In this document: in pieces, positions 10,201 through 21,409 of the stretch | Numbering within the stretch: position 1 is the first letter of the stretch | Layout of the letters: every line of letters begins with the position of its first letter | Source: Areca catechu | Taxonomy: Eukaryota > Streptophyta > Magnoliopsida > Arecales > Arecaceae | Direction: 5' to 3' | DNA length: 64,000 nt | Assembly (NCBI GenBank): GCA_021397845.1 | Contig: CM038052.1 | Location: 135,413,854-135,477,853, forward strand | Made by a program: the position numbers and the translations under genes | The notes under the pieces: generated by a model | The model's input: only the letters and a program-made list of their open reading frames with translations | The model's database searches: none | What the model was told of the DNA's origin: nothing

Positions 10201-11489
10201 GAGTCCTGTAATAAGTTGAGGCTAGTTGATTTATCTCAACCTCAGTCCAGTCAAATTGAGTCCTGTAAGTCATGTCCAGTACAAGTCAGGTTTGTACAAG
10301 AGGAGGAGCACCAAAGCTGGAGTTATATCATGTCCAAAAGCCCATGATACCTGGATGCTTAATGAATATACCAAGAGCCCATGGCGCCACTTGATACCAG
10401 GAGTTTTCCAGCACCCAGCCCAAGAATTTGGCCACCAGAAGACCCATGCGCCCATGCTTTGAAGACTGCACCCAAGGCCATGGAGGATGCCCAAGGCCCA
10501 ATGTGGGACGCCCACTTGCCGCCCCACATGCCAAGCCCAATAACATTGGCATCCAAGCTCTTTTGACCAAGTCCAAGCTCCATTTGACCAAGTCAAAGGA
10601 AAAAGGAAATCCATATCAAACAAGGAGAATCTATTCCTACTCAACTTGTGATCCCATTCCTATTCTACTTATAATCCTTCTCCCTATCTAGCTTGTATTC
10701 CTATTCTAACAAGAAGAGGGCATGGGATCATCTATATAAACCTCACCCCTCCCCCTCTTGTAAGTAACTTTTATCATGAAATAATACCTTGCTGAAATTT
10801 TTCTAGCTTGTTCCTTGTATTCTTCTTTGGTGTGTGAGTGTTTGAGATTGGTCTGCCCTAATTCTACCAAGCCCTAGCCGCCCTAGGTGTTCTTCTTCCA
10901 AGCCCTAATCTGCCCAAAGAAGAGTGCCCTAGGACGCCCAAGCAAGGAGTTCCTTCTTCAAGCATCAAGCCAGCCACATCCAAAACCCTAATTTCTTCTT
11001 TCTTCCAAATCATAGTTCTCTTTCTTTACTTTCTTATTGGTTTATTTGCTGACCTTTGATGCTTGTAGGATCCCCGTGGTATTCACCTCCGAGGAGGAGA
11101 CCCTTTTTTTTTGCCTCCAAGACTGATCCCAGATAGCTGCTAGAACCGAGGAACCAAAGGCTTGACTTCTAGGAGACAATCATGAGTACTGTGCAACCCC
11201 GGCTTCGAACAAATCTTCAAATTGGTGCTTGGTAAAATCCTTCCCCCTCCTAGATTTTGATTTGCTGAAGGTACACTATCCTAATTAGGGATTTCTCAAT
11301 CTCTGGGATCCTCCCTTTTTTTATTTGCATGAGTCTTTTGCGGGTATGAGAGTTTCTTTCGTTACTAGTTTTCCTACTATACTTTAACTCAATTTCGAGA
11401 AATTTAGCTTGCAAATTAAATTCCTAAAAAATTATTAAAAATTAGTTTCTATTTTCCAACAATCATGGCAGTACTAGGATCATCCGGCA
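10201..11489 (+). repeat. E3 5' LTR, second part
   Basis: This matches 14555-15636 closely and then extends about 200 bases beyond it. It holds the TATA box CTATATAAAC (10732-10741), a C-rich initiator-like run, and polyA-type signals (ATGAAATAATA). It ends CATCCGGCA at 11489, just before the primer binding site. The short ORFs in it, on both strands, are not conserved as proteins and I regard them as chance. Confidence 0.8.
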
Positions 11490-11495
11490 TTAATT

Positions 11496-11508
11496 TGGTA
11501 TCAGAGCT
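11496..11508 (+). promoter_or_regulatory. E3 primer binding site
   Basis: TGGTATCAGAGCT begins 6 bases after the inferred LTR end and matches the initiator methionine tRNA 3' end except for the last base. Confidence 0.85.
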
Positions 11509-13002
11509 ACTTTAGGATAGCTTGCATCTTCATCAAAATCACAAAAACGCTCATTGCTGTTTTTTCTGCATCTTGTCATCTGTAGCAGGTATCTGATTCT
11601 TGGTCTAGTTCATCATATTAAAAATTTTATTTTTCATTTAAATTTGCATGAAATGTTCTTTGTTTAGTTTTAATAATTATCATATTTTTTAATTATTTTT
11701 ATAGAAGCAAAAAATATAAAATTATTGCATCTTAGGAACCCTAACAGAAATCTTGAACTTCTGCACCAGTCTAAAAACCCTAGGAGTTGCATCATCATCT
11801 GATTTTGTTTTGCATAAAATTTGGTAGAGATCATCACCACTATCAATCCTCTATTTTGAAATTTGTTTATATTTTTTCTACATTGAAAACTATGTCAAAT
11901 TCTACATCAAACTGAACCCTAATTTTCTGATTATGTGATTTCTGCACACCTGACTAAACCAAACCAAACCAACTTCCAAACCCCTAAACCCCAAGCCCAA
12001 TTTTGTTTGCTAACATAATCAACTTAACCCTAACTTACCATCTCATAACATATCCAAAAATATTTTTATTTTTTTTATCGTTATTAGTTTGCATTAGGGT
12101 CATTGAATGTGCATTATCTGATTAAACTATTCTTAAGGGCAATTCAATATCTCAAATTAGGATAGGATTTCGTCACCTGTCCTGGGCCCAAAAAAACCAC
12201 CATCATCCTAACCTAAGCCTTAATTAAAATTAATTAGACTTAATTTATGCTAGTGGGCTAGGTGACACCAACAAGTCGGGTTCGAATTGTGTGGACCAAT
12301 TAGTGTATCCAATTCTCCAACTATTACTGGAATCTGGTGTCTAAGGCTGGGGGTCAACAGTCAAACAACCTAGTAGTGTTGTGGTTACTTAATTGGGTCC
12401 TTACGAAAGCAGGGGGGGCCTCCCATGCTTTCACCCCCTACCTGGCCAAAGTAAGGATTAGTTGTTGAGTTGGATTTAAGTTGAGTCGACCCACTCAGTT
12501 TTGGCTCTAGGTCTAGGAAACCCTAGCTTGTACTAACCCTTGCATGCTTGGCTGCATCATTTTACCTTGATTGCTTGTTTGATTGCACGACCACTAGATT
12601 AGGAACCAAATATCAATGGTCTTTGCCTCAACCCAATTCAGCCATGGAGTCTAATCTTGAAGCTCTCATAAAAGTCATAGTTAACAGATGACCCAAATGA
12701 ATACCCAGTTAACCACCTAAATAAACCAATTTAATACCCAACTAACAACCCAATTAACCACCCAAATAAACCAATCCAATACCCAAACCCAAACTAGCTT
12801 GCCTAGGCTATCACTCAAATCAACCAAATAACCCAATCTAATACCCAAGCAACCCATAGGTTTGACCATTTGACCTATAGATCTGAGCCCATAACCTATG
12901 AACCCATAACCCTTAGTTGACCGACCTTTACTACCCCAGCCACTAGTCAATTTTTTCTTAGCCAAACCACTCTTACCACCCCACTAGTTCACAAGGATGA
13001 CC
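11509..13002 (+). other. E3 untranslated leader and eroded interior
   Basis: About 1.5 kb without a credible gene. It is AT-rich, with many stops. It contains the leader motif TGGTGTCTAAGG (12335-12346) and TACCTGGCCA (12439-12448), also found in the E5 and E6 leaders. A degenerate direct repeat lies at 12712-12850. The position where gag would be expected shows nothing recognisable. Confidence 0.55.
12712..12850 (+). repeat. Degenerate direct repeat in E3 interior
   Basis: Two units of about 46 bases, starting ACCACCTAAATAAACCAAT (12712) and ACCACCCAAATAAACCAAT (12758), are followed by partial copies built on AATACCCA and AACCCAAT. The shadow ORF on the other strand is a by-product of this repeat. 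Confidence 0.6.
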
Positions 13003-13475
13003 TTGAAGAGGAAGTGTATGAAGCTGATATGAGCTTAGTGGATGAATATGAAGAATAAGAGGAGTTACCCATAGAAGACCTAGAATTAGTTGACCTCGAA
13101 GGTACCCAGACTAAGACCAACCTAAAGTTAGTTAACCCTAACCATACCCTGATGGAAGTCAATCCAAAATTAGTTATCCTTGACCACACCCAAACTGGGT
13201 AGTGGACGACCAGTTAGAGGAAGAGAACCCAGATACTACTATTCAGATCTTACCTGAGGAGCCACTAGAGGAAAGCCCAATTATAGAGCCCAGTCCTTAA
13301 TTTCATAAGCCAGAAGAGTTTATTAAGGACTTGATCTCTGTAACCCAGTACCCTCAAGATGAATTCCTTTCTGTAGTTCCCATTGAGAACCTCTTTCCTG
13401 AAATTAGTGACCCATTCTTTCATTATGCAAATCCTGTGGTATACATCAACTCCATAAGGTTAACCTCATTAGTCT
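13003..13475 (+). pseudogene. E3 acidic ORF remnant, function unknown
   Basis: Conceptual reading gives a run rich in Glu and Asp (DDLEEEVYEADMSLVDEYEE, then EEFIKDLISVTQ and DEFLSVVPIENLF further on) with in-frame stops at about 13057, 13200 and 13300 and at least one frame change. I do not recognise the family. It sits between the leader and the integrase C-terminus, where gag-pol should be, so it may be an ORF acquired by a non-autonomous derivative or a highly eroded gag-adjacent segment. Composition is the main evidence for coding origin. Confidence 0.35.
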
Positions 13476-13737
13476 AGGTCTAATTCCTGAAACCTTTTCT
13501 TACATCCTACTTCTTCTAGTTAACCCTAAACCCTTTCCTTACTTTCTATCCCACCAGACTAATCCTAAATCCACCTCGTATTTTTTGCCTTTTCTTGAAT
13601 CTTCTTATATTTCTTTAACCATTCACTTGCATCATGTAGAGGTTTGTATATTACATGTATTCATTGAGCCTGTCATGTTTGCATCATACTTTTGAAAATT
13701 CCTTTGGCATCTATTAAGGGTTCCTGTTAAATTTCAT

Positions 13738-14450
13738 GTGTATGCTAAACCAGAGTCAAACCTAGAGAGCCTATATTCTGTTAGGTTCAGGTCCCAAGAG
13801 CCCAATCAATCTATAAACCTAATCCATCTGTCTACACCTGCACTGACCTCTGCACAGCATTTGCATCAGGAAATTAGCCTAAAGATGAACATAAGTAATG
13901 CACCTTATAAAACTTTGGATAATTTCTGAAAACAAGCTAAACAGTTTTCTACAGGGGATTATGTGATGATCAGGCTTAGGCTTGAGCGGTTCCCTCTAGG
14001 GGACCGTAAAGAAATTTCATGCTTGCAAAGCTGGACCATACAAAATAATAAACAGAGTTGGATCTGATGCCTATGTGCTCTAGTTGCCACCCAAATTAGG
14101 TATAGGGTCCACCTTCAATATTTCAGACCTTATGGAGTACCGAGAGCCAGCAACGATACCTAGCGAGCTCTTTGAACCTCTCCCTTTGTTGAGAGTGAAC
14201 CCATCCCAGAGAGTCCACTTACAATTTGGCCTTTTAGTGAGAAAAAGATTGAGCGAATCCTAGATGATCAAGTTATCAGTACCCGAAACAAAGGCTATCA
14301 GCGGTATTTGGTCAGATGGCAAGGTCGGCCAGAATCTAAGGACCATCGATCACCCATGAGGATCTGCAGCACTTCAACCCAGACCTTCTTGAGCAGTATG
14401 AGAGCCAGTTGACCCTTACTCGACAGCATCGACTTCCTCCTGCCCTATGA
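13738..14450 (+). pseudogene. E3 integrase C-terminus with chromodomain
   Basis: Frame pieces show the integrase C-terminal domain (SAQHLHQEISLKMN, then DYVMIRLRLERFPLG near 13960, then SDAYVL and GSTFNISDLMEYREP in other frames). A chromodomain follows at about 14250-14400 (DDQVISTRNKGYQRYLVRWQ, then GRPES). Chromodomains of this type direct chromovirus integration to methylated histone chromatin. A frame change near 14340-14350 separates GRPES from THEDLQHFNPDLLEQY; the reading ends at TGA 14448-14450, 4 bases before the 3' LTR. Because RT and the integrase core are absent, this is the surviving 3' end of pol. Confidence 0.8.
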
Positions 14451-14454
14451 AAAT

Positions 14455-15636
14455 TGGTGGGGGCACCAGGATCAGACATAGATTACTGGGCTCTGTCTGG
14501 TTTACTTAGTCATGTGTCAAATTTTGTAATCAAGTAAGATTGAGTCCTATAATAAGTTAAGGCTAGTTGATTTTTCTCCACCTCAGTCCCTTCAAATTGA
14601 GTCATGTAAGTCATGTCCAGTACAAGTCAAGTTTGTACAAGAGGAGGATCACCAAAGCCAAAGTTATATCAAGTCCAGAAGCCCATGAACCCAAATGCTT
14701 AAGGAATATACCAAGATCCCATGGTGCCACTTGATACCAGGAGTTTTCCAGCACCCAACCCAAGAATTCGGCCACCAGAAGACCCATGCACCCATGCTTT
14801 GAAGACCGCACCCAAGGCCCATTGGAAGATGCACAAGGCCCAATGGAGGATGCCCACTTGCTGCCCCACATGCCAAGCCCAATAACATTAGGCATCCAAG
14901 CCCTTTTGACCAAGTCCAAGCTCCATTTCATAAAGTTAAAGGAAAACGGAAATCCATATCAAACAAGGAGAACCTATTCCGACTCAACTTGTGATCTTAT
15001 TCCTATTCTACTTGTAATCGGTCTCCCTATCTAGCTTGTATTCCTATTCTAACAAGGAGAGGGCATGGGATCATCTATATAAACCCCGCCCCTCCCCCTC
15101 TTGTAAGTAACTTTATCATGAAATAATAGCTTGCTGAAATTTTTCTAGCTTGTTCCTTGTGTTCTTCTTTGGTGTGTGAGTGTTTGAGATTGGTGTGCCC
15201 TAATTCTACCAAGCCCTAGCCACCCCAGGTGTTCTTCTTCCAAGCCCTAATCTACCCAAAGAAGAATTGCCCTAGGCTGGCAAAGCAGGGAGTTCTTCAA
15301 GCATCAAGCCGACCACATCCAAAACCCTGATTTCTTCTTTCTTCCAAACCCTAGTCCTCTTTCTTACTTTCTAATTGTTTATTTGCTGATCTCTGACACT
15401 TGTAGGATCCCCATGGTATTCACCTTCGAGGAGGTGGCTCTCTTTGCCTCCATGACCGATTCCAGATAGCTGCCCGAACCAAGAAACCGAAGGCTTGACT
15501 TCTAGGTGACAATGCCGAGTACTGTGCGATCCCGGCTTCGAACAAATCTTCAAATGGTGTTTGGTAAAACCCTTCACCATCCTATCTTCTGATTTGCTAA
15601 ATGTAGGCTATCCTAACAGATGGTTTTTCAACCTCT
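14455..15636 (+). repeat. E3 3' LTR (3'-truncated)
   Basis: It starts TGGTGGGGGCACCAGGATCA and aligns with the 5' LTR through CTATCCTAA near 15620, with the TATA box CTATATAAAC at 15075-15084. It stops near 15636, where E5 LTR sequence (AATCATCTAGGCTGTAG) takes over. About 200 bases present at the end of the 5' LTR are absent. Confidence 0.8.
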
Positions 15637-16587
15637 AATCATCTAGGCTGTAGACGGTTGTACTATCTTGTATATGAATTCTTTAATAAATAAAAGTTAT
15701 TTTTTGGCTATTCATCATATTTGCATTTTCCTGAAATGAACTATTGTATGATGGAGTCCTTAGAACTATATTGTTTGATATAGAGAAGAAATATCAAGTA
15801 GTTCTTAAACTGGTTCACAACCAAATGATACATTGTTATAGGACGATGATGTATCAAGTGTAGGTTGTTGTATGTCATATTTGTTAGTTGTCCTCTTAAC
15901 CAAAGAGTGTGGAGATACTGGTGTGAAATACAAGTGAAATGTGTGACATTTCACTGAACGTGACCATCTGCGGAGCTCCCTTCTACCAAAGGGTTGCTCA
16001 TGAAAGGATATGGGTATACGTGTCCCTCAGACCTGGGGTTACCATGGCAGTTTGTAAGCAATTCACTATACTTTGGTACCAGACTACCTGAATTTCTAAT
16101 CTAGTGATGGAAGATTTCTGAGTATAGTCAAGTACTTGATGAGCAGGGATGGATCAAGATGGAATTGACCCTCCAAATAGTTTGGAGTGAATGACTCACT
16201 ATATCTTAATTCAGCAAAACCTTGGCCAGGATAGTTCATGTGAGGAGTCACAGAACTTGTAAGGTTGAGACATGATCTGGATAAACCAAATTAGGGTTGG
16301 CAGTCTAACCCTAGATCATCCTAAGCATTGTGAGGTCAAAGGAATGAGTTATGCGGCAACCATATGCCAGAGATTCTTGTGAGGTACTCTGCATCTTGGA
16401 CCTATCCGGATATCTGGTATCATTGATAGATGAGGACTTTGACTGGTACTGAAAATTTTTAGTGCAACCAGCTTAGTGTTTGAACCTATGGGGTCACACA
16501 CCATAGAAGATTCTATCTGATCTTTGGCTAATCAATGATTGAGAATCGTTTGCCATCACTAAGAAGTCAATATGATTGACTTTGTTC

Positions 16588-16665
16588 CAAGTGTCGACGC
16601 ATAAAATTTACAGGTGTCGACACTGATGAAGTGTCGACACCGGGCAATTCACGTGTCGACACTTC
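16588..16665. repeat. GTCGAC palindrome cluster, E5 5' LTR
   Basis: Four GTGTCGAC units spaced about 15-30 bases apart. The matching cluster at 35148-35222 in the 3' LTR has the same spacing and two perfect AAGTGTCGACACTT palindromes, so the cluster was part of the LTR before insertion. Confidence 0.85.
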
Positions 16666-16848
16666 TCTGACGAACAGAATTTTGGAAGGATTTCATGGGA
16701 GGACTTTGGGCAAGTTTGACCTAGTTTGAATTTCAAATTCAAACCAGTTTGGCTCTAAGGTTATATGGTATGAAAGTCATAGTTACCTTAATAGGTTGGA
16801 CCCATTTGGTATGGCCTTGATTCTCTCCCCCATTCTCTCCCTTCATCT

Positions 16849-16853
16849 CTCCT
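16849..16853. other. E4 target site duplication, left
   Basis: CTCCT directly precedes the TGTTGCCC end of E4. The same five bases follow the other end at 27754-27758. Joining the flanks restores the sequence seen in the E5 3' LTR near 35393-35410. Confidence 0.9.
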
Positions 16854-18311
16854 TGTTGCCCAGAAATGGTGTCCAAGAGGGGGGGTGAATTGGGTATTTT
16901 AATAATTAAAGCAATATATGTGCTAACAAGTTCTAAGGTGAAGAGTGATAGTGCTCAAGTAATTGTGCAACGGAAGCAATGAAATAAATCAACAATTAAA
17001 GAGCAAAAGAAGATAAAGAGTGAAGCAATGCAAACACACAAGAAGTATAGTGGTTCGGTGCACCTAGCACCTACATCCACTCCCCAAGCTCCACTTGGGA
17101 ATTTCCACTATAATCTTTAGATTACAGCCGACTTGTTTTACCAGGCTCACAAGTCAAAACCTTACACACTTGTTTTGGCTTCGGGCTTACAAGCAACCCT
17201 AGTGGTTTTATCAATTGGCTCACCAACAAACCTCACTCACTTGTTTGGCTTCGGGCTTACAAGCAACCCTAGTTGGTTTTATCACTTGGCTCACAACAAA
17301 CCTCACACTAGTTTCAAATTCCCTTGAAACTAGCTAAAGACAAAAGAATAAGAATACAATGAATAAAACAAGACAAACTCCTTTTGAGCAATAAGTAATT
17401 CGATGTAGCTCTTGATGGAGACTCTTCAAGCCTTTCTCTTGGAATCTTTGGACCTCACTAAATGCCAAATACTTGAAAGTTGGATTCCTCAAAGATGGAG
17501 AGCTTTTGGCTAAGGAATCTCTTGATTTTCTCACTCTTTTGGCTTGGAATTGATTGAAGGCTTTGTACTTTGACTCTAAACTTTTTCACTTTATCTCCTT
17601 GTCTTTTTGAAGTTTGGTGGAGGTTAAATACCTCATTCATGCTGAAACAACTCCACAAAGACCGTTAGAATAAAAAATATGGCCGTTTATGGCCGTTAGA
17701 AATCAAATCAAAAGTTCAGAGAAACTAGCCGTTATGCCATGAGTCGACCTCATGAGTCGACCTCTGGATCAAGTGTTGACCTCATGAGTCGACCTCCAGT
17801 TATCTTAGGAAAAAATCCAGAAAACCATAGTTCTGCCCAGTTTGAATTCTCAGGCTATGAGTCGACCTCTGGTGTCGACCTCTGGACAGGTGTTGACCTC
17901 TGGTGGTCGACCTCTGGAGCGTGCCACTGAAATTTTGCCGTGCCGGCCATGCTGAACTTTTCCTCTCTTCATGAGTCGACCTCTGGTGGTTGACCTTTGA
18001 CAAGGTGTCGACCTCTGGTGGTCGACCTCTGATCTGAAATTTTTGAAACTCTAGAGAGGTGCGTGCCATGCTTGAGTTTCTTTAAGCCTTTGTTTCTTTT
18101 GTCAATTATTTCTTAACAGGAAGGTCCAATTTGATCTTGTTCAAGGTAGAAGAGCTCTTTTCCAAATCAGGCAAACTTGGTTTCATCATTGTACTCTTAG
18201 TACTCTTTTTGAATAACCTAAGTCCTGAAACTTTATCTTGAGATGAAACATTAGTCCAAACATATACTCAACCTTTTGTTAATCATCAAAACTAAGGAGC
18301 CAAAGTCAACA
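16854..18311 (-). repeat. E4 3' LTR (1458 bp)
   Basis: On the - strand it runs TGTTGACTTTGG to CTGGGCAACA. It matches 26256-27753, including a segment coding for nothing obvious that mirrors the GTCGACCTC cluster. Small ORFs inside it are shadows. Confidence 0.9.
17739..18033. repeat. GTCGACCTC repeat cluster, E4 3' LTR
   Basis: About 13 units of GAGTCGACCTC, TGTCGACCTC or near variants (some GTTGACC) occur within 295 bases, often joined by TCTGG. The same cluster lies in the other LTR at 27141-27467, where one unit has been added near 27322. Confidence 0.85.
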
Positions 18312-18326
18312 ATCTCCCCCTTTTTG
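18312..18326 (-). promoter_or_regulatory. E4 polypurine tract
   Basis: On the - strand AAAAAGGGGGAGATT lies directly before the 3' LTR start TGTTGAC. This is the standard site that primes plus-strand synthesis. Confidence 0.85.
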
Positions 18327-18981
18327 ATGATGACAAAACCTTGAGTATATATGCAATTAAGTCCAAAAGCAAAATATAGCAATAAAAATTTTCAAAGAAT
18401 CCTTACATGCATGAGTATATCATAAAGATTTTACTTTTCATCTACTTTTTGTGAAAACATTCTCAAGAGTCAAAAAGATTTTACTTTTCATTTACTTCTT
18501 TCTTTTTGTGAAAACATTCTCATGAGTCAAAAAGATAGGAAACAAACAAGCTTTACTCATAAGAATCATATATACTTTACTACTCATAAGAAGGAGTCTC
18601 ATATATACTTTACTACTCCCCCTTTTTGTCAAGAATCAAAAAGTCCATTTTTGTAGTGAAAGATATATTAAAGAAACTTATGTTCCATTACTATGAAGTA
18701 TTTAGTTGCATAAAATACATGCTCCCCCTCAATTTGTGCATTCAATATAACAAAAATATTCTATCTTGAGGGTTTAAAAGATAAATGCTAAGAGCTGGTA
18801 TCAGACAGTAAAATATCACAAATAGATAAAAACAAATGTATTCAGTTACAAAATTGCTTACATAGTAAGCATAAAACACTGATACAACAGACCATACAAA
18901 CAAAGCAAACTAAGTACAACAAGTAAATCTATGAGGCTACTCCTCATCAGAAGGTATATCAAAGAGATAGGAGCCAAGATC
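18327..18981 (-). other. E4 untranslated stretch before the 3' LTR
   Basis: About 650 bases of AT-rich sequence with near-repeats such as AAAGATTTTACTTTTCAT (18425 and 18476) and TATATACTTTACTACTC (18567 and 18601). I see no gene here. CCCCCTTTTTG blocks near 18327 and 18617, and CCCCCTC near 18723, are purine tracts on the coding strand. Confidence 0.5.
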
Positions 18982-20697
18982 CTATATGATGGATTTTGGA
19001 GTCCTATGAGAGTGACTCCGAGTCCTCAGAGAGGGACCAGACCTAGGGGTAGTCCTACGAGATCTATAGGTCCGAGGAAAGGGCTCCACAGGTGTCCTAA
19101 CTGAAGCAGTAGCAGAAGGAGTAGATGGATCAGTATGCTGAGTAGATGAGCTGGAGTGTGCATGCTGACTAGCTCATAAGCTGTGGGATCATCAATATCT
19201 GTCTCTGTATGCTCATCTATATCATCCGGAATCCCAGTAATAGTCTCAAAAAGTGACTCTGTAAGCTCAGTATCTACTGGCACATCTGTCTGTAGCTGGA
19301 GGATCTGTACTCGGAAGATCAGTAGAAGGAGGATCAGAGAAGGGGGAATCTCTAGAATCGGATCTACAGGTGGAACATCAGAACTACCTGCTCTAGGCTG
19401 ATCTCCATCACTGTCACTGTATCCACTGGAGTCATCATCATCATCATCATCTGAATGTGGAGATACTGTCGGATCTGTAGTCCTTGATGGCAGTGCTAAT
19501 CTCAGTAGGCTGAGGATCTGTCGAATCCTGTATCCATACTAGCTGAGAGAGCTCCAATGCGCATATCTGTGTGTATCCGCAGATCATGTAGCTCCTGTCG
19601 TACACCAGTAATCTCTGTCCGGACCTCTGAAATGTGATCAGTCACTCTCTGCTCAAAGTCCGATATCCTCGCTGTAGTCCTCCATGGTGTAGCAGTAGTA
19701 GTAGGTGCTGGAGCTGATGAGGGTGGTGGCGTGAATGGCTCAAGCTCTGCAGTCTCTGACTCTGGTGCTGGGCGAGGAGGTGTACCATGATCAGTAGGCT
19801 CTGAAGGCCCTGCCTCAGCTGCTCGGATCTCATCCTCCTCATCTGGCTCTTGGCCAGACTCTCGTCGCACCCAACGGTCACCAATCAGTCGAAATCCCAT
19901 CCTATGCAGGGATTTCTCTCCATATGTATCAGTATGCTGTAGCTGACTGAAGGGTATACCATCAAATGAAATACCATGCTCCCTGAATAGCTGAGTCAGC
20001 CCCATGCCATATGGCTGAACTAGTCTCCTGTGAGATGCTGCCTCACCCATCTGCTGAAGCATGATCCTGGGAAGGTTGATGGGAGTCTGCTGTCTCAGGG
20101 ACACCATCAACACCAGCTCACGCTCAGTGATAAAGTCGAATCTCCCGCTCTTCGGAATCAAGATACGGGCGATGATACGATGCAGCACTCTCATCTCCAG
20201 TGAAAGCTGGTTAGCAGCTACTGTGGAAATGCCGCTAACATCCTCACGCTCTAGAATACATCTGAAGGCGTGCTCTCTGTCGCTGATCGAAGTGGCAGCA
20301 GTGCCATGAAGTAGAATCCTCCAAACGCGACTGATGACCTCCGGTGTCACTGGAATCTCGATCCCACGTACAGTAGCTGACATCCAATGCCATCAGTGGC
20401 CATGGATCCATAGAACTCCCTGATGAGGTCTGGGTAGAATCTCTCAGACATCGTACAGAAATGAACCAGACCTGCATCTCTCAGCACATCTCCAATAAAA
20501 AAGTGATGCTGATCCCAGAATGGTATATCCACACACCTCCCACTCGCAATGCTCTTCCGTACTAAGCTGGCTGGCACTGGTGCAGGTGGCTCTGGGGTCG
20601 GCTCACGCTCATGTCTGACATTTCTTCGTCGCTCAGTGCTACCTTGGCCTTGTTCCAATCTCCTTTTCCTTACTGCCAAGTGCTTTCTTGGACCCAT
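18982..20697 (-). pseudogene. E4 third ORF in env-like position, plant transposase_32-like
   Basis: It starts at ATG 20697 (MGPRKHLAVRKRRLEQG) and ends at TAG 18982-18984, spanning about 570 codons in three frames. Frame changes fall near 20380 and 19500. The N-terminal 250 residues (IPFWDQHHFFIGDVLRDAG, FYPDLIREFYGSM, then VRGIEIPVTPEVISRVW) resemble the putative plant transposon protein family often found with retrotransposons. A Pro/Ser/Thr linker follows (about 19680-19800), then a heptad-like stretch (ISDFEQRVTDHISEVR), an Asp run (about 19437) and an Arg/Ser-rich tail. Some SIRE-type elements carry an ORF at this position, described as env-like. I see no signal peptide or membrane segment in the conserved part, so an envelope role is not supported. 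Confidence 0.6.
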
Positions 20698-21140
20698 ATA
20701 AAAGGAAGAGGGGTAACTTAGGGAGAAGTACAATGAAGCAAGGCTAAGAGGAAGGAGAGGGAAAGAGAGGTTCACGGATTGAGAAAAAAAGAGGAGATGG
20801 TGAAATGGTGAGATAGGGTTTGTGAGAATGGAGAAAATCGAGAGTAAATGGAGAAAAAGTAAGAAACGGAGGAAAGAAATAAGTGATTTCAATTGAAAAA
20901 CAACCGAGATTTGAGGGTAGATAGATGCAAAAGCTTTCGGTTGTCCAAAACCAAGAACACGGTCAAAAAGAGGTTTGGTTCCAAGGAAAGCAAGAGGAGA
21001 GGAGAGGATTACCCAAAAGGATGAAGGAGAAGGTGGAAATCCACTGTTTAGAGGTTTAGGGAAGTTGGAGGGGACCACACGAAGGAGAAATGGAAAAAAA
21101 TGGAGAAAAGATTGGCTTGCGGACGGGTTTTAAAAAAGGA
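20698..21140 (-). other. E4 leader of the third ORF
   Basis: About 440 bases between pol and the third ORF. The open frame upstream of ATG 20697 is rich in Ser, Leu, Phe and Pro and comes from a CT-rich strand bias; I do not regard it as protein. It could serve as a 5' untranslated region for a separate transcript. Confidence 0.4.
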
Positions 21141-21149
21141 GATTTCCGT

Positions 21150-21262
21150 TCAAGTGTCGACCTCTAAAAATTTTCAGGGGTCGACCTCAAGTGTCAACCT
21201 CCAAAAACCTTAGGGGTCGACCTCAAGTGTCGACCTCCGAAAATTAAAGTGTCGACCTCCAA
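21150..21262. repeat. GTCGACCTC repeat cluster, E4 interior
   Basis: Six units (AAGTGTCGACCTC, GGGGTCGACCTC and variants) lie within about 110 bases between pol and the third ORF. This is a third cluster of the same motif in E4, outside its LTRs. Confidence 0.85.
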
Positions 21263-21409
21263 CAATAAATTACCCAAAATAAAATTCTGTAAAATTTAAA
21301 AATTGATAAAATTTAGAAAAATAACCTTTAAACATATTTGAGAATTTATAAATCATTTTTGAGAAATTTTGATGAGAATTGAAGAGTTTCAAGCAAAAGG
21401 ATAAATGAC

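Larger units (their letters stand above)
8673..15636 (+). mobile_element. E3: Tekay/Del-like Ty3/gypsy chromovirus, mostly deleted
   Basis: The element has a 5' LTR (8673-8759 plus 10201-11489, split by an E2 copy), a primer binding site at 11496, a long leader, remnants of an acidic ORF, an integrase C-terminus with chromodomain (13738-14450) and a 3' LTR (14455-15636) that loses its last 200 bases or so where E5 begins. No gag capsid, protease, RT or RNase H is visible. The chromodomain wording is that of Tekay/Del chromoviruses. Left flank CAAAG (8667-8671) recurs at 45853-45857, one base out of register on each side, which may be the target duplication. Confidence 0.75.
15637..16853 (+). 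repeat. E5 5' LTR, first part
   Basis: It matches 34195-35404 of the 3' LTR (for example TCTTGTATATGAAT, GAACGTGACCATCTGCGGAG). The last five bases (CTCCT, 16849-16853) are the E4 target duplication. GTCGAC palindromes lie at 16588-16665. No gene is present. Confidence 0.85.

Noticed and set aside
10226..10691. Overlapping ORFs on both strands, up to 124 codons
   Set aside because: They lie in the E3 LTR. The matching part of the 3' LTR (14611-15034) has similar frames with shifts, which reflects LTR identity and not protein conservation. No domain is recognised.
17800..18069. Minus-strand ORF with repeated RSTTRG/EVD wording
   Set aside because: The repeated residues are a direct translation of the GTCGACCTC units; the other LTR has the same in another frame.
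20347..21078. Leu/Ser/Phe-rich N-terminus of the 243-codon frame as a membrane anchor
   Set aside because: It precedes the likely start at ATG 20697, and its residue bias follows from a CT-rich strand, so I do not treat it as a transmembrane or signal region.
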